The notes under the pieces: generated by a model | Told to the model about the DNA's origin: nothing | What the model saw: only the letters and a program-made list of their open reading frames with translations | Databases searched by the model: none | In this document: positions 9,543-19,036 of the stretch, piece after piece | Layout of the letters: every line of letters starts with the position of its first letter | How positions within the stretch are numbered: position 1 is the first letter of the stretch | DNA from: Cytidiella melzeri | Lineage: Eukaryota; Basidiomycota; Agaricomycetes; Polyporales; Irpicaceae | Direction: 5' to 3' | Assembly: GCA_022592445.1 (NCBI GenBank) | Contig: JABYQR010000181.1 | Location: 1 to 64,000, forward strand | DNA length: 64,000 nucleotides | Made by a program: the position numbers and the translations under genes

Positions 9543-12022
9543 GACACTGAGTCACGCTTCAAACTAAGAACAACCTTAAAGACAACACAACCAACCACGA
9601 AGTGGCAATAGAAGTGTAAAGGTGTGGAAGCGCGGAAGTGTTAAAGTAATGCGAGGTGGTCTAAGAGTCCTAGTTTTACCTGTGCTAAAAGAGCGACAAG
9701 GGTTTTGTGATAAAGTTTATATGAAGGGAGCTAGACGGGCAACTACCACGCGTATCGCGGGTAAAAAGGGCAAGTTGGCGCGGTGAAAGAGAAAGAGTTA
9801 TAGCGCGGCTCCAAGAGAGCGCGCGGGAGATGTCGCGGCTTGTAGGAAAACGGCGCGCGGAGGGACGCAGAAGATAACGCAGGCGCAATATGAATCTCGA
9901 ACACAAAACGCGGCCGCTGGTGAAGATGAAGTAGTCGCTGTAAAACGCGGGCGCAGTGAAAGTGAACGCAGTAAGCTCGACGCAGTGAAGGTGAAACGCA
10001 ACGCAGTAACGCAGTAAAATAACGCAGTTAAAAAGTAAACGCAGTATAACGAAGCCGAAAGGAAACGTAAGAGTAAGATAAACTAATGGCGCGCAAGTTG
10101 CAGCGGAAGGCTATGTGAGATCGCAGTCAATTGGACTCGACAGACTGCGCGCGGGGGCGGTAGTGTAGAACAACACCTCCCGAGCGGCGATGCGTATTAC
10201 AGGCGAATGCGTGGCCAACTACGACGTTGGTAGAGCTGGTAAGATTGAACTGCACTAGTTCGCACTCGTGATCCTCGCCTTCAAAGTCTGGAGATAGCCA
10301 GCAATCTGGGTGTGGCACGCACGGGCGATCGCAGTCGAGAGGGACGAAAGGTCCTGTACGTAGGGGAATTGGGTGGTCGCTCTGAGTGTCGCAATAGGAG
10401 CAGTTATCAAGCGAGTCCGCGACGGAGGCGACGGACGACGCTGGCGAGGGTGATTTAGGAGTTGATCTCGCAGGGGAGACCGTAGGCGCTGCTGAGGGTT
10501 CTGGCGGCGGTGTGGGTGCGGGGATGATGGGTAACGGCGTAGAACCTCGCGCGGGCGCGGGCGGTAAGGGCAGCGACCGTCGGGTAGGTGGGGAACGGTG
10601 GGACAGTAACGGCAGACTCGAGGCGGGTTGTCGTTGGTAGACGCAGAGGACATAAACGTGGAAGAGGTCGCAGTGAGACAACGCAGAAGAAGCTACAGCT
10701 ATGGGCGCAAAGAGACTCCCTCGACGCGAGCGCAAAGCGTAAAGTGAACTCTGGAAACTGGGGTGGGGATTGATTGATTCTTTACGCAGTACAAACAACA
10801 CCTTTATATATATCCTAAGGACCCTCTCCTAAACCTTTCCTTCTATGTCCTAAACCCAAACGCGAGAGCGAGGAAACGGGGTGGCAGAATACTTCCGTCT
10901 GCGGAGGCAAAAATGCCCAGCGAGTCGACGCCCGGCGGGACACAGCGTTGGTCGACGCGGAGTAGCGGCGCGCGCACTTGCGCTGAAGAGGCGCCAACCG
11001 TCGCGAGCAGGTGATGAGGCGCCGTCCAAGAGTTGCACAGCGTGGCGTGATAGGAGCCTTCCTGAAACGGGGTTCGCGCATCAAGTTTCTTCTACCGTTG
11101 GTCCGACCCGCGTCCGAAACTCTTGGTGGCTGGCCGGCCCATGCTCCGATGCAAAAAGGGGCGTGTCTGTGTGTCAGAGTTCGGTGCGATTCCTCGGCCT
11201 CGGATGTTTCCGGCGCATTGCTCCTTGTCAAGTCCTCGGATCCTCGGCGGACTCCTTGTGACCTCGGCGAACTCCTTGTGACCTCGGTGAACTCCTTGTG
11301 CTCGTGACGCTGGGAAAGTGGAGGGACTTGCCGCGCAAATGGCGGGCTGCTGCCGGTTCTCCGCGCCTAGCCGATTTCCGGGCGTATCAGCGCGCCCTAG
11401 GAACACTGTCTCTTCCGAAGGAGCTACCGACGAAGAAAAAGAAGGGGAACGGAGGTGCAGCAGGGAGAAATGCTGAGCGGACCTAGCAGAGAGGAGGAAG
11501 GAGCAGGAACGCCACCAAAGAGAAGTACCATTAGTAACAGCACGAGCACAGAATTGACGAGGGACTACTTAGATAAAAACATGACACGACGAGCCATCGC
11601 AAGGAAGCAAATTCGGGGAAAGACCCCACCTTCATGTTCTCTCGCGCAACCTGAAGCTCAGAGGCTGGGGGAGTTTTGACGGGGAGTGGAGGACCGCAAC
11701 CCGGATTCCTGCTACCGCAAGAGGCAACTGCCCAGGGGACCAGTGTCCACCAGCGAAGGGTAGCAGGTTTAGATCCCAGCCTCTACCGTTAAGTCGGCGG
11801 AGCCTCTCGAGTCACCAGGCGCACTTTGTTTATCCTCTCACGATTCATAACTTACCCCATAGTAATGCCAAAATCCCTCCGCCACACGTCTTGGGTATTA
11901 AACTGCCCCTCACGTCATGTATCAGATTGCTCTTTAGACACGAAATCTCTTCCCAGTAACAGTAGCACGGATGTACTTTGTCTACCATAGGGCGCTGCCC
12001 TCGAGGACAATAAACAAGGAGG
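9541..12022 (+). other. Long non-coding 3' region of the LINE
   Basis: 2.5 kb between the ORF2 stop and the poly-A, unusually long for a LINE 3' UTR. 9900-10080 is rich in ACGCAGT-like short repeats. 11242-11301 is three tandem copies of a 20-bp unit (CCTCGGCGAACTCCTTGTGA with changes). 10127-10801 is open on the minus strand behind a TATATATAAAGG box (about 10804-10815, minus orientation), which might be a captured or nested sequence. I searched for LTRs, TIRs or target duplications delimiting an insert and found none convincing. Confidence 0.5.
11242..11301. repeat. Three tandem 20-bp units
   Basis: Units at 11242-11261, 11262-11281 and 11282-11301 differ at only a few positions. They are located in the LINE 3' region. 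Confidence 0.85.
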
Positions 12023-12068
<46 letters not shown>

Positions 12069-12661
12069 TGTGGTGAGCGAAGTACTGTGAGGTACTGAGT
12101 AGTCCTTTATCAACAGAGTGGATAAGACTGAGGGGATATGCCCTCAGGAGTGCCTCTATATATACATGAAGGGGAGGACCCCAGGTACTACCCTAAGACC
12201 CCTAATACCTACATGAGTAAGCGAAGTAATCTACCTTACTAAGCATGCCCTATGCCCTAGTGGTGCCACTTCAATAATCAACCAATAGCAATTGTCCCCA
12301 TGATCTGACCCCATGACTCAGTCCCAAGGCTAGACTTTTCCAGAAGGTTCTAAGAACTATGACATCATGTAATGGAATGTTCTATACTATGACATCATAG
12401 TTCCAGCATGTTCCACAAGGTTCCAGAGAGTTCTATCATGTGATACACAGATTAGGAAAGGAGCGCATCAGCGCATCAATTGATAGGCACTGAGAATAAG
12501 CGCCGGAATAAGCGCCTGATAAGCGCCTGATAAGCGCTGGATAAGTGCCTAAATAGACGCCGGATAAGCGCTGGATAAGCGCTTGACAAGCGCTTAAATT
12601 TTCCCAATAATACCGTTGCCTGGTAAGGCAAGTCTTGTAGAAACATTGAAAATCTGTGACA

Positions 12662-13954
12662 CCATCCACCTCTAATGTCCCAGACATTGACCCCCAACCC
12701 AGTAACAATGACAACCACTCATCTAGCTCTGAGGATCACAAAACAATCCCAGGTGCTTGTCATGTCTCTGCTCCTCCAGCTGATTGCCGTTGCACCCCCC
12801 TTGATACTCTTTGCAATGATGATCGCCGTTGTCACCCTCATGGAGGAAACATTGACAGTGATGACGACTGTATGGATGAGGATGAGAGGCCTAGACAACA
12901 ACGCGAGAAGTGTCCTGCTCGCCATCCGACAACTCCCCCTCCTCCGGGTAGCCCTCCTGGTGGCTTGCCGCCGCCGCTGCCTAGCTCCATAGGCACTAGG
13001 TCGACACGCAAAGTGTTGCAACTTCTGTCCGTGCCACCTGGCCATGACAACAACTTTACTATGTCGCTCAGCAACATCAACAAAGCCTTCTCTGATGTTG
13101 GCAAACTTACTGGGGCTGACACCTGGCCGATGTGGAAATTCCGCGTCGAGACTGCTATGTCAACTATACTGGAGTTCCACACGCTCCGAGGTGGCCTGGC
13201 CGTTCCTCAAGAGGTTACGCAGGCTGTCTTCAACGTCTTGACCGGTCACATCTCTGACTTGGTCATAGCCAACTATCTAAACGACTACAAGCCCCACGTA
13301 CTCATGGATAAGCTGCGTGAACGTTATGATCCGAAGACCACTGTGTCTGACGCAAACAAAATTTACCAGCTGTTCCACCTTTGTCATCCAATCTATGAGA
13401 TGGACAAGCTGCTCGACGACACCACCAACATCCACAGCAAGCTTGTCACTGCTGGCGTCGACATCCCTGACCACATCTTCTATGCTGCCATCGTCGGGAT
13501 TATCCCTCCTGCCTACGCCGCCACACGCCAGAACTACGAGGTTGGCGTGCGTTCTTCCACTCCGGCTGGAGAGAAGTTCCGCTACAGGCCCAACGCGCTC
13601 ATCGCTGAGCTTCGTCGCGAGTTCACCAACTGGCGACTCACGCACCCCCCAAAGACTTCCAAGTCTAAGGGGCCTACCACTTTCGTCCCAAAGGACAAGG
13701 CTCACGCTCCTTCGGCTTCGCACGCCAAGGGCAAGGCCGCGGTCAAATGCTCGACCAAAACCACCACTACTGCTTGCGCGGCCACAGCTCCCTACTCGTC
13801 GAGCAAACCCTCCACTTCTGGTCAGGGCAATTGCTTCAACTGTGGTCAGCCTGGCCACATGACACCGGCTTGCCCTCTGCCCTGGACTGAAAAGTCCAAA
13901 GCTGCGATGAAAAAGAAGGGTATCACTCGCAAATCCGCTGCCGCCGCCGATTAA
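12662..13954 (+). pseudogene. Copia gag (continuation after chromovirus insertion)
   Basis: The frame resumes directly at the right target duplication. An acidic, Ser/Pro-rich N-terminus is followed by the UBN2-type gag domain (about 13080-13640; LTGADTWPMWKFRVETAMS, LRERYDPKT) and a zinc knuckle CFNCGQPGHMTPACP at about 13831-13875. The native ATG is probably at 711-713, on the far side of the insertion. With one CCATC removed, that ATG is one frame away from this ORF, so an additional indel exists. An in-frame TAA at 13952-13954 separates gag from pol in the same frame. Confidence 0.8.
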
Positions 13955-14005
13955 GGCAAGAAGAAAGAGTCCGCCGCTGCTGGCTCTTCAACTGCTACTG
14001 GCCTC

Positions 14006-15661
14006 ATGGCCAACGTCACTGCCACTGCTGACTCAGACGATGAGGTCCTCGAGCACCCTCACTCCGTGCCCGTCTTCAACTACGCCACAGGCAGTGGCTT
14101 CACTGGTCAGAGCACGTGGGTTAAGTCTCTTTCCAACTCAGACGTAACGATGCACGTAAGTACTTGTACCATTTCTTCTACTTTACTCCCACTGTTCGCG
14201 ACTTCGTCGTCTGACAAGTGCATTCATGTCATCGATACTGGTGCTACTATACACTGCATGCCATATCGTGACTTACTTTTCAATGTTCACTCTGTACCAA
14301 CTATCTTACTCACTGTTGCCAACTCAGAACAAATAAGTCTCAAACTCACCGGCGACATGGTACTCGAGGTAGAACAAGAAAATGGTACACATAATCAACT
14401 CATGCTAAAGAATGTCTACTACAACTCACAACTACCCTTCACACTTATCAGTGTTTCAAAATTGGACTCTGATTATTGCTTCACTTTCTTTTCAAATACT
14501 TGTACTATATATGACTCGAACGCGTCTTGTGTAGCTGTGATACAAAAAATACACGATTTGTATTCACTCAACTCTACTCGCGTGACTTCTTTAGCAAGCG
14601 TGCATAAGTCTGGTATAACGATGCTTGAACTTCATAAAAAACTCGGTCACATCAGTTATTTCCAGATAAACAAACTACTTGAAACGTCCAAACTGATCAT
14701 TACTACTCATATCACTGACCGCACAGAAACTCCGTGTGAGGACTGTATCTTGAATAATATTCATTGTACTCCTGTCCCCAAAGCTCCTACTTTGCCGTTG
14801 GATACTCCCTTCGGTGATCACTTTCATATCGACATCTTTGGGCCACTACCCACTGCGTCGATTACTGGTAATTATCTGTACTGGTTGACTATCATTGACA
14901 GCTCAACTTGATGGCTAACACTTGTGCCATTGAAAACAAAAGATGATGCCTTTACTCAATGGGTTATCTTCTCTATCGAGCTTCTTACGCAATACAATAT
15001 TTGCGTCAAGATCCTTCAATCTGACAACGATGGCGTATTCACTGGTGCAAATATGACAAACTACTTGAAGTCACAAGGTACTATACCTCGGCTTACTGTG
15101 CACAATACTCCTGCACAAAATGGTGTTGCTGAACGCACACACCAGACTATTATGAACTTGGTTCGTGTAAATCTGCATACGGCTGCTTTACCAAACTGGT
15201 TATGGTGGTACGCTGCGCTTCAAGCGGTTTATCTCTATAATCGCACTCCTCGTGCTCCTCTTCAATATAAGACTCCTTACTTCAAACGCTATGGTACTGT
15301 AGCGAACCTTGATGCGCTGCAAAAGTTTGGTCAACCATGTATCGTATACGACGAATACCAAACCAATAAAGTCGCGCCAAAAGGCAAGCGCGCCGTTTGG
15401 ATAGGCTTTGCTGAATATTCCAAAGGCCACTACGTTTACTTCAGAACACGCGTAGGCGTCGAACGAAACTTGCAATTTGTTGACTCTACAGCACAAATTG
15501 AAGGGGAGAAAGAACCAAATATTGAAAAACCTACTCTTGAAAAACAACTTGAACTTGAGGAGAATCCTCATGTCGAACCCATGGACATCGACGAGCCTGA
15601 CCCTTCTGGTCCTAGGCGCTCTGCCAGAGAGCCCAAGCCTTGCGCAAAGCTTGAGGCTTAA
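14006..15661 (+). pseudogene. Copia protease and integrase
   Basis: Same frame as gag. DTGATIHCMP (about 14236) is the aspartic protease site. HKKLGH...CEDCILNN is the GAG-pre-integrase HHCC finger. The integrase core has D in FHIDIFGPLP, D in LQSDNDGVFTG and E in NGVAERTHQTI. A TGA at 14909-14911 interrupts DSST/WLTL, where copia integrases have Arg, consistent with CGA to TGA. The frame ends at 15661 in a region rich in Glu/Pro that precedes RT. Confidence 0.85.
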
Positions 15662-15663
15662 AC

Positions 15664-17310
15664 CATGATGAAGTCAATACAAACATTGCCTTCTACTTGA
15701 CTGAATTCAATGCATACTACGCTGAAGACATCGGTGATCCAGTTACTTACAAAGACGTACTTAACCACTCACTCAAAATCAACTAGCTCAAGTCAATGAA
15801 AACCAAGGTTAATACCCTCGAACAACTTGGCACTTGGGAATACTGTATCCCGCTGCCAAATGCGAACATCACTGGTTGCGCTTTGTCTACAAAACAAAAT
15901 ACGAACATGGCAAAGTCACTAAACTTAAGTCAAGACTTGTTGCGCAAGGATACTCCCAGCGTGACGGCATTGATTACTACTCAAACGACTTATTCGCACC
16001 TGTTGCGCGTATGAGTTCATTACGATTTGTACTTACTCTCGCGGCTTCACTACACTTCGAGATCACTCAGCTCAATATCAAGTCCGCATACTTATACGGT
16101 AACATCCAGACGATGAAACTTTATCTTCGTCCACCTCCTGGTGACTTACTTCGAACCTGCCACCTGGCTGGGTACTTAAACTTCAGAAAACCATCTACGG
16201 CCTTAAGCAAGCCGGACGTTGTTGGTAAAAAGTACTATGCGACATACTCTTTGCACTTGAACTGAAGCATTGTGAATTCGACAATGCAGTCTTCTACCTC
16301 TATCGAGGTGATAAACTTCTACTTCTACTTGCTGTCCACGTTGATGACATTACTCTCGGCACTATCACTACTACTGTTGCCGAACAATATGAGATCGCAC
16401 TCAGACAACATGTCAAACTTACTAACGGTGGAACTATCCACTGGATGCTTGGCATGGAAGTTGCTTATGATAAAGCAGCAGGCATTATCAAGCTTTGTCA
16501 AAGGGATTATATCCTGAACATACTTAAGCGATACAACTTTGACCACAAACATTCACGCCGTACACCAATGGTACACGAGCACAACTTAGCCCCCGTGCTG
16601 TGACCAAACCACATCAAGATGCTGACGCCATTACACACTACATGTCTCTTGTCGGTGGCTTACGCTACGTCGCCGACAGTACTCGACCAGACATTGCTTA
16701 TTGCACTGGTCAACTAGCACGATACTTATCTGACCCGGCTAAGGAACACTACGCTGCAGCTAAACAGTGTTACCTTTACCTCAAGGGAACGTGCGACTAC
16801 TGGCTTGTCCTAGGAAACCAAGCCAACCCTACTTCTACTTCACTCGTAGGTTATGCCAACTCTGATGGTATGACTACGTACGGAAATAAACCAATAATGG
16901 GCTACACTTTCACATACAACGACTTGCTTATCTCTTGGTCAAGTAAGCGTGGTTCACTTGTAACTTTATCGGTCACCGAAGCCGAACTGTACGCACTCGC
17001 TCATGCGTCCACAGAGGCCATCTATTTGAAGAGCCTCATAGATGAAATACTTGATTGCACTATGGACCCTGTCAAGATGTACACCAACAGTGCGTCAACT
17101 CTTAAGATTGTTCGTTCCCCCGAGGAACAACACTCTCAACGTACTAAACACTTTAACATTCGCAAGAACTTCATCAGCAATCGTGTAATTAAAGGGTACA
17201 TTACTGTGCACCACGTACCTTCTGCCGATCAACGTGCTGATACTCTTACTAAAGCACTACCTCTCGAAAAACTCAAGCACTTCAATGAACTACTTCATGT
17301 TCAGGCTTGA
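15664..17310 (+). pseudogene. Copia reverse transcriptase and RNase H (frameshifted)
   Basis: RT is recognisable across frames as KSRLVAQGYSQRDGIDY, FAPVARMSSLRFVL and LNIKSAYLYGNI, then HVDDITLG (about 16335) at the place of the catalytic YVDD. RNase H runs open from 16600 to 17310, with MSLVGGLRYVADSTRPDIAY, the SVTEAELYALAHASTEAIYL block and ADQRADTLTKALP near the end. Frame changes near 15870, 16180-16260 and 16600, and an in-frame TAG near 15784, show it is inactive. Confidence 0.85.
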
Positions 17311-17317
17311 AGGGGAG

Positions 17318-17487
17318 TGTTACACTATTTTGTCTTTGTACTTAGCGCACGCTAAGCGCTGTAGTTACCGTATATAAGACTTACTTTGATCAATGCACAG
17401 CTATCGCTTTTGATCCCCAACTCTCTCTGTGACCACCATCTCAGTCTTCTCTCTCAACGCTCTCAACTCCACTGATACCTTGTTAAA
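17318..17487 (+). repeat. 3' LTR of the copia element (short)
   Basis: Begins TGTTACAC right after the purine tract AAGGGGAG and ends near CCTTGTTAAAA, matching the base before the PBS in the 5' copy. At ~170 bp it is shorter than the left-hand sequence may have been. It shares the TATATAAGACTTAC promoter-like block. Its right end abuts the duplicated FunK1 flank exactly. Confidence 0.75.
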
Positions 17488-18650
17488 ATCCTGTGAATTA
17501 GCGAAAGTTTAGAAGTTGCATCGTCACTTGCTAGTATTCTCCTAGACAGTTACGTTACCCGGCAGTGGCATTTTGGATGCGTTGCTTTCGTCGGTGATCT
17601 TGATCTACACTGGCCTAGTGGAGCTTCTCGCGCACGAGTTTTTGTTCAGTAATCAAGGATATGATTACGGTATCGAATCAGAAGCTGGCTTATATGCTCA
17701 TGTGTACCTGTGTTGGTAGGGACTGTAATGATTCTTCTGGAGGAGGCGGGCATGAGGAGAGGGCATGAATGAAGTATGGCCTGCGACGAGCGGCTGTGTG
17801 TGGGGATGCCAGTGTATCTGGACTGGCAAGCGGAATATCTACGATTGGGGTGACAAGCTTGAACCATGTCCAGCATTGTAGTGCCTCAGCGAGGACGCCA
17901 CTGGCAGCGGTAGCGGCACAGCCTGTGTGGCGGCGAGTCACTGCGTAATCAGCGCCAAGGACAATGACCTTTGCCTGTACCTGAGTCATGACCAAGGCTG
18001 CTTTTAAAATTATCAATAAACTGTCCGTCTAGGCCTGTTACTGGAGGCTTCAAGGAGTACGGAGATACCGCTGCAGCAGATGGTGACAGGAGCAAGCGCT
18101 TCTTCGACTGGTGTAACAGCGGCCTGCTCGTCGAGTTCAAGAGACATACGAATATGGATCCTTGTCATACGCGGGAGGAAATCAGGAAGGCTGCCAAAAA
18201 GCGCAAAGGACCCGACAAGAACAAGCCTGTGGCGTTCGAGAAGTTTAATGCGGACGCCACGAAGGTTCGCGGTCAACTGGCTATGTACGCGATGAAGGTG
18301 TTCGCCCACCAGCACCGTCTCCACCTCCTCCAGCTGCTTATCTGCGGCAACATCGCCAGATTCTTGTTCTGGGATCACTCGGGAGCGATTGTCTCCGACT
18401 GCTTCGACTACATCGAGAAGCCCTGGTTGTTGGTAGAATTTCTCTGGCGATACAACCACATGTTGGCTGCCGCACGAGGGCTGGATAGTACAGCGAGCCG
18501 CGCCACTTCTGAGGAGGCGAAGAAGTTCAAGGCGGCTGTGGAAGAGTTCCTGGAAAACATGGAAAACGCCAAGCATCCCCAACGTGAGCTCCCCAACGCC
18601 GCAGACACACTCAGCGAACAGTACCCCGTCTGCAAGATCACCGTCATCGA

Positions 18651-18900
18651 CAGGCTCCTAACCAGCCTGCCTGGCGTCGTCGTTCAAATAGGTCTTGATG
18701 GGCGTAGCTCTATGCTGAATGTAATGATAGCGAGTTTTGTGTATACCGCAGCCACCGGAATGTACTGATAATTTCAATGTCAGATTGATCTTACCACTCA
18801 CGAATTCTCACTCCGACCAAAATACAACTCAGAACACTTTGAAGATGACGCCAGGCAGGCTGGCAAACAACATGGTGGGAATTTCTGGTCAGCATTTCAC
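18651..18900 (+). repeat. Left terminal inverted repeat of the RecQ/DUF6589 element
   Basis: Matches the reverse complement of about 24560-24815. It contains the motif CCAGCCTGCCTGGCGTC near the tip and the same motif inverted at 18847-18863, suggesting paired protein-binding sites. Confidence 0.8.
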
Positions 18901-19036
18901 ACGCTGGTGTGATTTCGCTCTTGTCACTCCTTGTCACCGGACAGTGACCATGCTAGCACGTGCATGACGCGTTGCGTCTTGCCAGTACTTTACCATAGCT
19001 ACCAATTTTTATTACATTTTACTACATTGCCTTGTC

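Larger units (their letters stand above)
8468..12064 (+). mobile_element. 5'-truncated LINE (non-LTR retrotransposon)
   Basis: 3.6-kb insertion in an LTR with an 11-bp direct target duplication and a pure 42-nt poly-A tail (12023-12064), the signature of target-primed reverse transcription. Coding capacity at the 5' end is only the C-terminal part of ORF2 (RNase H plus zinc-binding), so the copy lost its endonuclease and RT by 5' truncation. The intact poly-A suggests that it is the youngest of the three nested elements. Confidence 0.93.
760..12661 (-). mobile_element. Ty3/gypsy chromovirus inserted in the copia leader/gag start
   Basis: Minus-strand element bounded by LTRs 760-1484 and 8387-8467 plus 12076-12661. 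The second LTR is split by a LINE. In element orientation the LTRs begin TGTCACA and end TGTTACA. The 5-bp target duplication CCATC lies at 755-759 and 12662-12666. Coding order on the minus strand is pre-gag ORF, gag, protease, RT-RNase H, integrase with chromodomain. Without the LINE it is about 8.3 kb. The two LTRs differ by point changes and a ~30-bp indel near 1100-1130, so insertion is not very recent. Confidence 0.92.
8387..12661 (-). repeat. 5' LTR of chromovirus, split by a LINE
   Basis: 8387-8467 and 12076-12661 are collinear with the left LTR (760-840 and 841-1484). The joint is covered by an 11-bp duplicated target GAGGTGTGGTG at 8457-8467 and 12065-12075. Removing the LINE and one target copy restores a continuous LTR, apart from indels. 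Confidence 0.92.
341..17487 (+). mobile_element. Degenerate Ty1/copia LTR retrotransposon (interrupted)
   Basis: The element has a 5' LTR 341-477, a PBS, a leader with the gag ATG near 711, and then a chromovirus inserted at 760-12661. The rest of gag-pol resumes at 12662 and ends at 17310, followed by a polypurine tract (17311-17317, AGGGGAG) and a 3' LTR at 17318-17487. The gene order gag, protease, integrase, RT, RNase H is diagnostic of Pseudoviridae-type elements. The reading frame is broken by stop codons and frameshifts, so the copy is dead. Confidence 0.85.

Noticed and set aside
10127..10801. 224-codon minus-strand protein
   Set aside because: Pro/Ser-rich, compositionally biased, no recognised domain, and located in the LINE 3' region. 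Kept only as an observation.
11700..11800. Pol III box-B-like GGTTTAGATCCC near the LINE 3' end (possible SINE)
   Set aside because: No matching A box or target duplication around it, so not supported.
13277..13862. Long alternative frames over the copia gag
   Set aside because: Shadow frames of the GC-rich gag region without domain similarity.
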